Below, one piece after another: positions 35,478-43,531 of a stretch of DNA of 64,000 nucleotides. The notes under the pieces were generated by a model. It made no database searches. It saw only the letters and a list, made by a program, of their open reading frames with translations, and was not told where the DNA came from. Position 1 is the stretch's first letter. Each line of letters starts with the position of its first letter. Location of the stretch: assembly GCF_013349995.1 (NCBI RefSeq), contig NZ_JABVXF010000001.1:310001-374000 (forward strand), given 5' to 3'. The translations under genes were made by a program, and so were the position numbers. Source of the stretch: Pseudoalteromonas sp. 0303 (GTDB lineage Bacteria > Pseudomonadota > Gammaproteobacteria > Enterobacterales > Alteromonadaceae).

Positions 35478-36327
35478 AACTGATTGACCCCTTGCCAACC
35501 CCTTCGTAAGCTGTAATTTTAACTTCTGAATCAGGGTATTGGTTTTTAACTTGTGAACTTAAGTAGTCTGCAATGCACTCAACCGTAGTATCGCAAGGTA
35601 AAATGTCGCAGCGTGATTTGTCTATCGCCATTTCAAAATAGCCCTGCTGTGATGTGTAAGCAAAGCACACATCGTTATCTTGTGCAGTTACATGCTTAAG
35701 GTCTGATTTATTGATTTCATCTTCAGCTGTTGCTAGATAAATGTCTTCCCATTTATCTGCCCACTCTTTTTGTAAGCGAGGCATAGCCATACCATCAAGG
35801 CTAATACCAATTTGTGAGCGATGACCATGAATAATACGCTGACAATTACCATCGTGCTTTTTAAGACCATGGCTGTAATGATAATAAAAACTTTGGCTAT
35901 GCTCTGGGTATAAATTAATTTCAATCTTTTCGATGTTGCTAGGGAGCTCAGGCATAATAGTTTTAATTAAAAACTCGGTTACCGATTTTTCATCAATAAC
36001 ATCAGCATCGATTAGGCAATATGCTTGGTTAGGAGCGCTCATAGCTAAGTGATAATTATCACCAAAGTGACAATCTAGCACGCTGTGCTCAGCATGCTGT
36101 GTTAGTGAACCGTTTAGAGTGGCTGGCACAGCAAGTTTATGGTCGATACAGTTATCAATAATGCCCTTGATTTGCTTTTTAACTAAGCCAAAATCAAGCA
36201 CCATCGACTCATCATTTAATTGACCGTGCAGAGTTAAATCCACAATCCAGCTCTCGCCAACTGCGCCGCGTTTATTACACAAGTAAGAAAAATCAATCAC
36301 TGTCAGTGAGTTTACAAAAAGGATCAT
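35470..36327 (-). CDS. QueD/PTPS-like protein with two halves carrying complementary motifs
   Basis: The protein is 285 residues, about twice the usual QueD length (~120-140). The N-terminal half has MVLDFGLVKKQIKGIIDNCI and DHKL, matching the family's GmvvDFxxlK...LDHxxLN, but lacks the zinc His residues. The C-terminal half has YHYSHGLKKHDGNCQRIIHG followed by HR, matching the HxxxxxC...HGH zinc/catalytic region. It ends with CDTTVECIADYL (the pT-x-E-N element) and YEGVG (the E-x- motif). One functional site appears to be spread over both halves. The reaction may be 6-carboxytetrahydropterin synthesis or a related pterin step. It heads the operon with the M23 and thioesterase genes. Confidence 0.72.
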   Translation of the reverse strand: MILFVNSLTVIDFSYLCNKRGAVGESWIVDLTLHGQLNDESMVLDFGLVKKQIKGIIDNCIDHKLAVPATLNGSLTQHAEHSVLDCHFGDNYHLAMSAPNQAYCLIDADVIDEKSVTEFLIKTIMPELPSNIEKIEINLYPEHSQSFYYHYSHGLKKHDGNCQRIIHGHRSQIGISLDGMAMPRLQKEWADKWEDIYLATAEDEINKSDLKHVTAQDNDVCFAYTSQQGYFEMAIDKSRCDILPCDTTVECIADYLSSQVKNQYPDSEVKITAYEGVGKGSISYA

Positions 36328-36476
36328 AAATTTCCTTTAGACTGGTTAAAGAATCACAGCAATTATAATGATTTTTACTTCACAATGCGCGGTTTTATCT
36401 CCCTTTATCAGCTACAGTTTAATTAAATGGTCATAAAACAAGCGAAAAATAGCAAATAATTAACTGCTCCGAGTTG

Positions 36477-36500
36477 TTTAGCGTACAAGTGTACGCTAAA
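36477..36500. promoter_or_regulatory. FabR-type operator upstream of fabA
   Basis: AGCGTACAAGTGTACGCT sits in a perfect 24-bp inverted repeat (10-bp arms, AAGT centre), 35 bp before the fabA ATG. It closely matches the known FabR site of enterobacteria and vibrios, which senses unsaturated acyl chains. No fabR gene is in the window. Confidence 0.8.
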
Positions 36501-36534
36501 GTACGGGGTAATTTCTAAGCGATGAATGAGAGTT

Positions 36535-37050
36535 ATGGAACCTAAAAACAGCTATACAAAAGAAGAATTGGTCCTTTGCGGTCAAGGTGAAATGTTCGGT
36601 GAAGGCAACTGTCGTTTACCAAGTGACAACATGCTAATGATGGACCGCATTATCTCTATCACTGCTGATGGTGGTGAGCACGGTAAAGGTCAAATCGTTG
36701 CAGAACTAGATATCAATCCTGATCTTTGGTTCTTTGATTGTCACTTTAAAGGTGACCCAGTAATGCCTGGTTGTCTTGGTCTTGATGCTATGTGGCAATT
36801 AGTTGGTTTCTTCCTAGGTTGGTCTGGTGGTCCAGGTCTTGGTCGTGCACTTGGTGTAGGTGAAGTTAAATTCACAGGCCAAATCTTACCAACAGCTAAA
36901 AAAGTAACTTACCGTTTAGACATGAAGCGTGTTATTAAACGTAAATTATTCATGGGTATGGCTGATGGTACTGTAGAAGTAGATGGCCGCGTAATCTATG
37001 AAGCAAAAGATCTTAAAGTAGGCCTTTTCCAAGATACATCTGCGTTTTAA
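36535..37050 (+). CDS. fabA: 3-hydroxydecanoyl-[ACP] dehydratase/isomerase
   Basis: FabA makes the cis double bond of bacterial unsaturated fatty acids. The protein is 171 residues from ATG 36535, matching E. coli FabA end to end; the ATG at 36526 would add three residues. The catalytic His lies in [20 protein letters not shown] (residues ~67-86) and the Asp in GLDAMWQL. The C-terminus GLFQDTSAF is the family ending. The gene is monocistronic, with an FabR-like palindrome upstream and a terminator downstream. Confidence 0.97.
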   Translation: MEPKNSYTKEELVLCGQGEMFGEGNCRLPSDNMLMMDRIISITADGGEHGKGQIVAELDINPDLWFFDCHFKGDPVMPGCLGLDAMWQLVGFFLGWSGGPGLGRALGVGEVKFTGQILPTAKKVTYRLDMKRVIKRKLFMGMADGTVEVDGRVIYEAKDLKVGLFQDTSAF

Positions 37051-37081
37051 TCTTTAATTTAAGATACAAAATAGCAGATAC

Positions 37082-37108
37082 AAAAAAGCCCCTAAATGGG
37101 GCTTTTTT
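37082..37108. terminator. Bidirectional terminator between fabA and rmf
   Basis: AAAAAAGCCCC-TAAAT-GGGGCTTTTTT is a perfect 11-bp stem with A and T runs on both sides, serving the convergent genes. Confidence 0.9.
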
Positions 37109-37128
37109 GCGTAAATAAGGTGCCTATA

Positions 37129-37299
37129 TTAAGTTTTAAACATGTTTCGGTTTTCAATGGCTTCTCGCCAGCCACCTAACCACTCAGATTTAGGGTCGAT
37201 TTGTTGATAAGGGCATTGTTCTTTGGAACGGCCTGCCAAGCCTGCTTTATAACCTTGAGAATGAGCTCTTTCTAAACGATCTCTTTTCTGTCTCTTCAT
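37129..37299 (-). CDS. rmf: Ribosome modulation factor
   Basis: RMF dimerises 70S ribosomes into inactive 100S particles in stationary phase. The protein is 56 residues from the ATG at 37299 (MKRQKRDRLERAHSQGYKAG), with GAGGA about eight bases upstream; five extra codons upstream are not needed. RSKEQCPY and SEWLGGWREA match E. coli RMF closely. The upstream region 37300-37672 is shared with the divergent acuR gene. Confidence 0.95.
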   Translation of the reverse strand: MKRQKRDRLERAHSQGYKAGLAGRSKEQCPYQQIDPKSEWLGGWREAIENRNMFKT

Positions 37300-37583
37300 A
37301 GGTAATATCCTCACCTTTTATATTTATAGATATGTAGCGAAATTGACATCTACATTTAATGAATAGTTAATAAAACTGTTAAATTCAAATAGCAAAAAGC
37401 AATTAAATAAATTGACAATAACTAACGTGCTGATGCTCAAATGAATTAACATTTTAAATGACTAAGTGGTCGTACCTCTTCAACTAAAACCATCTATTAA
37501 TACACTTAAATTCAGCTAAAAACGATACAGCTCTTTTAGCTTCATTATTTGTGACCAAGCCAATTTCGGCAAAGTTCCCAATA

Positions 37584-37621
37584 AAATTGTAATCATGACA
37601 AGTTTATGATGATTACAATTT
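37584..37621. repeat. Perfect 13-bp inverted repeat between rmf and acuR
   Basis: AAATTGTAATCAT (37584-37596) and ATGATTACAATTT (37609-37621) are separated by 12 bases. The repeat lies 15 bp upstream of the acuR -35 and has no T run, so an operator or RNA structure is more likely than a terminator. The rest of 37300-37635 shows nothing else identifiable. Confidence 0.7.
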
Positions 37622-37635
37622 AGTCAATTTAATGC

Positions 37636-37665
37636 TTGCATATTAAAAACCGATCGGTCTAATAT
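37636..37665 (+). promoter_or_regulatory. acuR promoter with AcuR-type operator
   Basis: TTGCAT and TAATAT are 18 bp apart. The spacer holds the palindrome ACCGATCGGT (37649-37658). CGATCGGTCTAA (37651-37662) recurs exactly at 38344-38355 before acuI. A TetR-family repressor site is likely. Confidence 0.7.
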
Positions 37666-37672
37666 AGTCGTT

Positions 37673-38305
37673 ATGGAAACAAATAACTCTGTGCCAAGCC
37701 GTCGTGGCAGGCCACCAAAAATAACACGTTCAAATGCAGATACCCGTGCCCTTTTAATTAATACGGGGCTAGCTGTATTAACCGAAAAAGGCTTTAGTGC
37801 AACCGGCATTGATTTGATATTAAAATCAGCTCAGGTACCTAAGGGCTCTTTTTATCATTACTTTAAAAGTAAGAATGATTTTGGCTTAGCACTCATTGAT
37901 GCTTACGACAGCTATTTTCAGGCAAAGTTAAAACGCCACCTAAACAACGATGCAACAACCCCTCTTGAAAGGATTGTGCTATTTGCCAATGACGCCAAAC
38001 AAGGCATGGCAAAGTTTGAGTTTAAACGCGGCTGCTTAATAGGTAATTTAAACCAAGAAATCAGTCACCTTGATGAGCCTATGATTGACCGCATAATACA
38101 GGCTTACGCCAACTGGCAAGCTTTAATCGAGCAATGCTTAGTTGATGCTAAGAAGCAAAAGCAAATTCCTCAATCATCAGATTGCAAAATGCTTGCTGAG
38201 TTCTTCTGGATTGGCTGGGAAGGCGCAGTGATGCGCTCTAAACTTGATAAATCAAGTGAACCGCTTACCCTTTATACAGCACAATTTTTACGCTTAATTT
38301 TATAA
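37673..38305 (+). CDS. acuR: TetR-family regulator, AcuR-like
   Basis: The 210-residue protein starts with basic RRGRPPK. Its helix-turn-helix is FSATGIDLILKSAQVPKGSF followed by YHYFKSKNDFG (residues ~43-73). The C-terminal ligand domain follows. It is directly upstream of an acuI-type reductase, and identical 12-bp sites precede both genes. In Rhodobacter AcuR represses acrylate/DMSP catabolic genes and is released by acrylate. That role here is inferred from pairing; related TetR proteins beside yhdH respond to other electrophiles. Confidence 0.78.
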   Translation: METNNSVPSRRGRPPKITRSNADTRALLINTGLAVLTEKGFSATGIDLILKSAQVPKGSFYHYFKSKNDFGLALIDAYDSYFQAKLKRHLNNDATTPLERIVLFANDAKQGMAKFEFKRGCLIGNLNQEISHLDEPMIDRIIQAYANWQALIEQCLVDAKKQKQIPQSSDCKMLAEFFWIGWEGAVMRSKLDKSSEPLTLYTAQFLRLIL

Positions 38306-38340
38306 AGCCGTTTAAATACGGTTTTATTTCAACCATTAAA

Positions 38341-38355
38341 AGACGATCGGTCTAA
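38341..38355 (+). promoter_or_regulatory. Second AcuR-type operator, upstream of acuI
   Basis: AGACGATCGGTCTAA repeats the CGATCGGTCTAA of the acuR promoter. It ends next to the acuI SD (AAAGGAG) and could block a short acuI-proximal transcript or elongation. Confidence 0.65.
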
Positions 38356-38366
38356 AAGGAGTCAAC

Positions 38367-39359
38367 ATGACAACATCAGTAAAATCGGTAGTTATCAACA
38401 AAGATGATCAAGGCTACCGTGCCGAATACACAGACTTTCCTGTAGAGAGCATCCACCAGCAAGATGTAAATATTGATGTTGACTACAGCACATTGAATTA
38501 CAAAGATGCCCTAGCCATTACAGGTAAAGGCCCTGTGGTAAGAACATTTCCTATGATCCCCGGGATAGACCTTGCAGGCACAGTAACAGACTCTAAAAGC
38601 GATGAATTTAAAGTAGGTGATAAAGTTCTGTTAAATGGCTTTGGTGTTGGTGAGAAATACCTAGGAGGTTTGAGTTCAAAAGCATCTATGAGTGCTGATT
38701 GGCTCATCCCCCTCCCTGCTAATTTAACACCAAAACAGGCTATGCAAATTGGTACTGCAGGTTATACGGCAATGCTGAGTATCATCGCATTAGAAAAACA
38801 AGGTATCACACCCCAAAGTGGCGAAATTCTTGTTACCGGTGCTAATGGCGGCGTGGGTAGTTTTGCTATTTACTTATTAAATAAACTAGGTTTTGATGTA
38901 GTTGCGACAACAGGACGAATGAACGAAGCAGATCACCTTGAAAAGCTTGGTGCAAAACGCGTTTTATCTCGCGAAGAATTCTCAGCACCTGGTAAACCAC
39001 TGGCTAAAGAGCAATTCGCTGGCGCAATTGATTCTGTGGGTAGCCACACCCTTGCAAATGTGTGTGCATCAATTAAATATGGTGGTGTTGTAACAGCGTG
39101 TGGTTTAGCACAAGGTATGGACTTTCCAGCAACGGTAGCGCCGTTTATCCTTCGTGGCATTAGCCTAATGGGTATAGATAGTGTAATGCGCCCTAAAGCT
39201 GACCGAATTGAAGCGTGGCAACGTCTAAGTGAATTAGTAGAAGCTCAATACCTAGATGCTATTTCGCAAGAAATTCCACTTTCTGAAGCCGTTGCAAACG
39301 CAGAAGCCCTATTAAAAGGTGAAATTCGCGGCCGTGTAGTGGTCAATTGTAAAGAATAA
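38367..39359 (+). CDS. acuI: Acrylyl-CoA reductase (NADPH), AcuI/YhdH type
   Basis: The 330-residue medium-chain reductase has DYSTLNYKDALAITGKGPVV (residues ~38-57), the AcuI/YhdH block. The NADPH loop is VTGANGGVGSFAIYLL and the C-terminal block EIRGRVVVN. It reduces toxic acryloyl-CoA to propionyl-CoA, a step in DMSP and acrylate handling. The SD GGAG lies seven bases before the ATG. No DMSP lyase gene is in the window, so detoxification of acryloyl-CoA is the safer reading. Confidence 0.9.
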   Translation: MTTSVKSVVINKDDQGYRAEYTDFPVESIHQQDVNIDVDYSTLNYKDALAITGKGPVVRTFPMIPGIDLAGTVTDSKSDEFKVGDKVLLNGFGVGEKYLGGLSSKASMSADWLIPLPANLTPKQAMQIGTAGYTAMLSIIALEKQGITPQSGEILVTGANGGVGSFAIYLLNKLGFDVVATTGRMNEADHLEKLGAKRVLSREEFSAPGKPLAKEQFAGAIDSVGSHTLANVCASIKYGGVVTACGLAQGMDFPATVAPFILRGISLMGIDSVMRPKADRIEAWQRLSELVEAQYLDAISQEIPLSEAVANAEALLKGEIRGRVVVNCKE

Positions 39360-39393
39360 GCTCGAATATAAACATTCTTAGCAAGTTAGCTAT

Positions 39394-39431
39394 AAAACTA
39401 GGGTAAAGGCAATTATACTTACCCTAGTTTT
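39394..39431 (+). terminator. Terminator of acuI
   Basis: AAAACTAGGGTAA and TTACCCTAGTTTT, perfect 13-bp arms, surround a 12-base loop and end in T. Confidence 0.8.
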
Positions 39432-39449
39432 GTAATACCGGACAGTCTA

Positions 39450-39866
39450 ATGAGTAATAAAGAAATTTTCAGCAATAACCCACTGCAAGGTGTTGGTATC
39501 GAGCAAGTCGTTACAGAGCTTGTCGAGCAATATGGCTGGGAATTACTCCACGCCTATATGCGTTTGAACTGCTTTAAGAATAACCCAGATGTAAAATCTG
39601 CGGTTAAGTTTTTACGTAAAACCCAATGGGCACAAGAAAAAGTCGAAAACTTTTATTTGTATCGCCTTAAAAATTTACCACGCCCTGACGATGTAAACTA
39701 TGAATTACCGCCGCGCGATCGTGTGATCCCTGCTGATCAAAAACCAGGTGAACCGTGTGAGTTAAGTTTTACCGACGCTAAACGCATCCACGCTAAAAAA
39801 GAAGCCAAGCAAAAAGCCCGAACCCGTAAGCAACGTTCAAGTGCGAGTAACCCTTGGGGTAATTAA
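39450..39866 (+). CDS. VF530-family DNA-binding protein (DUF2132)
   Basis: The 138-residue protein begins with the VF530 block: NNPLQGVGIEQVVTELVEQY, GWELLHAYMRLNCFKNNPDV and KSAVKFLRKTQWAQEKVENF. It is followed by a basic Lys/Arg/Ala-rich tail (KKEAKQKARTRKQRSS). The family is small and helical, named from the Vibrio protein, and proposed to bind DNA. The tail extends beyond the ~75-residue core. It is monocistronic. Confidence 0.88.
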   Translation: MSNKEIFSNNPLQGVGIEQVVTELVEQYGWELLHAYMRLNCFKNNPDVKSAVKFLRKTQWAQEKVENFYLYRLKNLPRPDDVNYELPPRDRVIPADQKPGEPCELSFTDAKRIHAKKEAKQKARTRKQRSSASNPWGN

Positions 39867-39890
39867 GCTTTAAGCTGTTAGTTGAAATAA

Positions 39891-39914
39891 GCCGCCTGTT
39901 AGGGCGGTTTTTTA
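39891..39914 (+). terminator. Terminator of the VF530 gene
   Basis: GCCGCC-TGTTAG-GGCGGT with a T run follows the gene by about 25 bp. Confidence 0.75.
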
Positions 39915-40041
39915 TGTGAGTTAGCAAGTTAAGATTTGAAGGGCTATTTAAAGACGTCAATATTATTTTTATTAATTTAAGGGTAACGTGGTTATGTTAG
40001 ACTGAATAAATCATCATTAATGTCATTAAAAAAGGATGTGT

Positions 40042-40572
40042 ATGTCTAACTACAACGAATCACCTGAACAAATCGCAAATGCAACGCAAGATTTCGTGAT
40101 GCAACAAACAATGTTGCGCATTAAAGATCCAAAGCCTTCTTTAGATTTCTACCAAAACGTTTTAGGCATGAAGTTACTGGGTAAATATGACTTCCCTAAA
40201 ATGGAGTTTACGCTGTACTTTTTAGGTTATGAGCAAGACATGCCAACAGGCAGCGATAAAGAAAAAGCACAGTGGGTGTTTCGCCGCCCTGCTCTTGTCG
40301 AGCTTACACATAATTGGGGTACAGAAAATGACGACAGCTTTACAGGTTACCATAGTGGTAATGATGAACCAAAAGGCTTTGGTCATATCGGTATTAGCGT
40401 GCCAGACGTGTACGCAGCATGCGAGCGTTTTGCAAAATACGATGTTGAGTTTGTAAAAAAACCAGACGATGGCTCTATGAAAGGTCTAGCCTTTATAAAA
40501 GACCCAGATGGTTATTGGATAGAGATACTTTCTGCTGAAGGGATCACTGAGATAATTGAAGAGCATAAGTAA
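40042..40572 (+). CDS. gloA: Lactoylglutathione lyase (glyoxalase I)
   Basis: The protein is 176 residues from ATG 40042, five bases after AAGGA; the ATG at 40036 overlaps that SD. It is the long, eukaryote-like form: [40 protein letters not shown], the metal-site [22 protein letters not shown] and [10 protein letters not shown]. It converts the methylglyoxal-glutathione hemithioacetal to lactoylglutathione in the cytoplasm. Length fits the Zn-dependent class. It is monocistronic with its own terminator. Confidence 0.93.
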   Translation: MSNYNESPEQIANATQDFVMQQTMLRIKDPKPSLDFYQNVLGMKLLGKYDFPKMEFTLYFLGYEQDMPTGSDKEKAQWVFRRPALVELTHNWGTENDDSFTGYHSGNDEPKGFGHIGISVPDVYAACERFAKYDVEFVKKPDDGSMKGLAFIKDPDGYWIEILSAEGITEIIEEHK

Positions 40573-40587
40573 AAGCCAATTACCCAC

Positions 40588-40613
40588 AAACCTGCTATTA
40601 AGCAGGTTTTTTA
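40588..40613 (+). terminator. Terminator of gloA
   Basis: AAACCTGCT-ATTA-AGCAGGTTT is followed by further T. Confidence 0.85.
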
Positions 40614-40645
40614 TTTAATAAAATAGGAATCTTAAAATCTAACTT

Positions 40646-40858
40646 TTAAAAATTAGAAAAACCACTACTTTCATCATCACTTGATACTGTAACTGAAAGC
40701 TCTTCATCTATACTTTCAAAAACTAAAAAGTTAATTGGCTTACAGCAAACCTGGCAATCCTCAATATATTGCTGATTTAAGTCTGCTGGATCCAGTAAGA
40801 TTTCTATTTGCTCACCACAATACGGACAAGTAATCTTTTTCTCTGTTAATTGATTCAT
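40646..40858 (-). CDS. CPXCG-motif cysteine-rich small protein
   Basis: The 70-residue protein has ITCPYCGEQIEILLDP and YIEDCQVCCKPINF, which form a four-Cys zinc-ribbon (CPYC...CQVC). The acidic Ser-rich tail is typical of this proteobacterial family of unknown function. It lies 30 bp downstream of the 56-residue kinase-linked gene on the same strand and might share its transcript. Confidence 0.85.
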   Translation of the reverse strand: MNQLTEKKITCPYCGEQIEILLDPADLNQQYIEDCQVCCKPINFLVFESIDEELSVTVSSDDESSGFSNF

Positions 40859-40888
40859 CAGCCAGACTCCTTACTATTGTGATCACTT

Positions 40889-41059
40889 TTAGTGACTTTG
40901 TTTAAATACATTCAACATGTAGTTATTAGTTTCATCAAAAAGCTCATTCCACTTTGTATTGTTTGCAGCTCCTACAAGATTCCGCATTTTAATACATCTT
41001 AAAGTATCAATTTTGTCTTTCACACTAGCTGAAGCATCAGCCATAGGCAGAAGGCTCAT
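40889..41059 (-). CDS. 56-residue protein coupled to the kinase gene
   Basis: The start ATG overlaps the kinase stop as ATGA (41059-41056). The sequence reads MSLLPMADASASVKDKIDTL, then RCIKMRNLVGAANNTKWNEL and FDETNNYMLNVFKQSH. It is predicted helical and soluble. No family was recognised. Four-base overlap with a downstream stop-start is strong evidence that it is translated with the kinase. A regulator, substrate or adaptor of the kinase is possible but not shown. Confidence 0.6.
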   Translation of the reverse strand: MSLLPMADASASVKDKIDTLRCIKMRNLVGAANNTKWNELFDETNNYMLNVFKQSH

Positions 41060-42891
41060 ATATCTAACACTCTTTTGGGATCTCTTGGATAAAACTCATC
41101 GGGCTGTTTAGTGCACAAATCAAATTCACGGGTATTTTTGTAAGGTAGCTTCATAAAGCCTGCCACACCAACATCTGTGATACTAACCGCATATTGCATG
41201 AGCTTACTTAATAAGCGTTTAAATTCAGGCTCTTTACTGGCATCAAGCAGTCGATAGTAATGATGTATTTTCATCCTATCAGGTAAGGCTTCAAAAATGA
41301 TACAGCCTGTATGGTGTATTTGGTTGAGCTCAAATACACACTTTATAACCTTTTTCGGGAGTTGTAGTTGCTCATCCGGGTCTTTACCATCTTCAAAATA
41401 AGAGTGTGGTCTGGTTACGTCTGAGGCTTGGATATCCATTACTTCGTAATCAAGCTCAGGTAAATTCTCAAACTTAAACGCCCCTGTGCCATCACGCTCG
41501 AGCTGAATGGTTTTACGCGCATCAAACAAGCAACATTTAAAGAGACCTTTTTGTTCAATCCCCTGTGCTAACATCACCGTGTTGTTAATCGCATCGGTAA
41601 ACGCAGTGCCAAGCGTTTCATCATGCAAAATAAGAGAAGACTCGACAAACAGTGAGTTTTCTTTCCAATGAAAACTCAAGCCTCCTACTACCGGGTATTT
41701 TGCTAATCGGCTAATAGAGGCTAAAAATGCTTTTTCTGTGTCGCCGGTATCAAATAAAAACTCTTTGTAGTATCTGTCGAGCTGGGCATCGTTTACATCA
41801 AGTAATTGTTGATTATGGTCAGCTTGTCTTAAAAATTGTTTACGTGAGCTATAAACTACTGTGTCTGGGTGTTCATCAAACTCACTAAACCAATAAGGAA
41901 TATACGGTCGAATGACTTTACGGGGCAGCTCAGGGAGGTAAGCTTTAGCCATTGTAGGCATGTTTCGCATAAAATAATCACCAGCGCCATCTCTGGTTGC
42001 CTTATCTTTTGAAAGCATACCGTCGATAACCCGGGCAAGCTCCATAGGTAAATTCAGGCTTGTAGCCGGAATAACTGCCGCACCAAATCTACAAGATTGT
42101 GCAGAGGCCAATGCATAAAGGGTTGATGCGACACCTTGCTCATCAAAACGTGGCGATGACTGCCCGCCTGACATTTGCTCATCACCAATAAAATACACAT
42201 CACCCATACGTGCATTAGTGGTGCTAATATCAGCAGACATAAGATCCATAAAATTGCTGGCGACCGGATTACCTTCAGCATCTATTTGCGCATAAACAGA
42301 GCTGCCCCAGTCTACCAATGACAATTTATTGGTTTGTTCATCATAAACGATGTTAGAGGGTTTAATATCGCCATGCACAATTGGCTGAGGGCTTAAGCCA
42401 TTTTTGTGTTCACGTAAATCTAAAAGCACATTACGTAGCCTAAGAGCCAGCGCCATAACTTTTGCTGCGCTAAAACGCCCCTGTTTGATAGAGATTTTTT
42501 CTAAGTCTTCACCTAGAGCGCGCTCCATCATTAAAATGCCTTGCTTTTTAATGCGCTCAAAGGCATAAAATTTTGGCACCAATGGGTTATTAACTTGCGA
42601 GAGCATGTACGCTTCGTCTTCTAGACGATCACGTACACTTTGTGCAAGAGTTATCCGTGAAAACTTAAATACCCAAGGTAGGTTTTCATCATCAACACCG
42701 GCAAAAACAAATCCAAACGCACCAGAACCAATTAATTCAACGTCACTGTAACCAAGCAAGGTAAGTTGTTTAATACAAATGTTAAGCCATTGGCGGTGCT
42801 TTTTAGCATCATGGTGAGACAGTAAATAAACAGACTGTTCTTCATTGATATAAAAATTGCGGATTTGTTTGGGATTCACTGCATCTCTCAA
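41056..42891 (-). CDS. Serine/threonine protein kinase with a large unknown C-terminal region
   Basis: The 611-residue protein has a Gly loop in GSGAFGFVFAG (55-65), Lys76 in WVFKFSR, HGDIKPSNIV (173-182; HGD in place of HRD) and VDWGSS (193-198; DWG in place of DFG). Catalytic Asp, Lys and Asn are kept, so it is probably active. Residues ~345-611 match nothing recognised and lack a membrane helix, so it is cytosolic. A 56-residue gene overlaps its end and a two-helix membrane protein gene lies 43 bp upstream on the same strand. Substrates are unknown. Confidence 0.85.
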   Translation of the reverse strand: MRDAVNPKQIRNFYINEEQSVYLLSHHDAKKHRQWLNICIKQLTLLGYSDVELIGSGAFGFVFAGVDDENLPWVFKFSRITLAQSVRDRLEDEAYMLSQVNNPLVPKFYAFERIKKQGILMMERALGEDLEKISIKQGRFSAAKVMALALRLRNVLLDLREHKNGLSPQPIVHGDIKPSNIVYDEQTNKLSLVDWGSSVYAQIDAEGNPVASNFMDLMSADISTTNARMGDVYFIGDEQMSGGQSSPRFDEQGVASTLYALASAQSCRFGAAVIPATSLNLPMELARVIDGMLSKDKATRDGAGDYFMRNMPTMAKAYLPELPRKVIRPYIPYWFSEFDEHPDTVVYSSRKQFLRQADHNQQLLDVNDAQLDRYYKEFLFDTGDTEKAFLASISRLAKYPVVGGLSFHWKENSLFVESSLILHDETLGTAFTDAINNTVMLAQGIEQKGLFKCCLFDARKTIQLERDGTGAFKFENLPELDYEVMDIQASDVTRPHSYFEDGKDPDEQLQLPKKVIKCVFELNQIHHTGCIIFEALPDRMKIHHYYRLLDASKEPEFKRLLSKLMQYAVSITDVGVAGFMKLPYKNTREFDLCTKQPDEFYPRDPKRVLDI

Positions 42892-42934
42892 AGTTAAGCG
42901 GCTTTTAACCGCTTAATTATTGAATGCTAAACAG

Positions 42935-43423
42935 TTAATTACAAGGCTTTTGCTCTTCGATGATCCAGCCTTGATCTTTCAGAACCAGTTCTGATACTGC
43001 AAAGGTTAAGCAAAAAAAGATAACCAACTCTAATAAGGTAAGAATATCAGCGGCAAAGCACCAGCCTAAAACCCCTGCAAATAAAAATGGGATTGCTTTT
43101 AAATACCAAGCAATTTGTCGGGTTTTACCATATGTGAGTTGATAACTGTGAACTAGCTCACCCTGACACTCTAATGTAATGGTAGAAGAAAACTTCTTGA
43201 ATAAAGTCACTAAAATTGTTAATTGGCAGGCTTTACCATCAACATTAAACTCATGAACAGATTTAGTTTTAAAGTTACGTGATTCTGCTATTAATTCACC
43301 GTCTACTTTCAGAACTTCTTTACCTGAGTAAGCAGAACCCCAGTATTCAATTAAATGTTCACCCAGTTTGAAGTTGGCTTTAATTCCCTTGCTCATTGAT
43401 ACTGTAATACCATCAGTGTTCAT
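42935..43423 (-). CDS. Two-helix membrane protein with a beta-rich N-terminal domain, kinase operon
   Basis: The protein is 162 residues from ATG 43423, with AAGGAG upstream; an upstream Met adds six residues. The first ~100 residues are beta-rich. GSAYSGKEVLKVDGELIAES followed by FKTKSVHEFNVDGKACQLTI faintly recalls FAIM-like domains. Two helices follow (about 114-130 and 132-150), then a short tail. It precedes the kinase gene by 43 bp and probably shares its transcript. The FAIM resemblance is weak pattern recognition only. Confidence 0.65.
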   Translation of the reverse strand: MNTDGITVSMSKGIKANFKLGEHLIEYWGSAYSGKEVLKVDGELIAESRNFKTKSVHEFNVDGKACQLTILVTLFKKFSSTITLECQGELVHSYQLTYGKTRQIAWYLKAIPFLFAGVLGWCFAADILTLLELVIFFCLTFAVSELVLKDQGWIIEEQKPCN

Positions 43424-43469
43424 AAAAAATCTCCTTATCATTATGAAGTTAAAATACTTTAAAAATAAA

Positions 43470-43496
43470 AAAACGGCAAGCTAGGCTTACCGTTTT
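43470..43496 (-). terminator. Terminator of the valine/isoleucine operon
   Basis: AAAACGGCAAGC-TAG-GCTTACCGTTTT, with one mismatch, follows the SDR stop and separates it from the kinase operon. Confidence 0.75.
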
Positions 43497-43531
43497 GGTA
43501 CTTTCAATAGGTAAAGGGTTACCTTATGAAA

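Noticed and set aside
37673..39359. Full DMSP cleavage cluster
   Set aside because: Only acuR and acuI are present; no DMSP lyase or transporter was seen, so only acryloyl-CoA handling is claimed.
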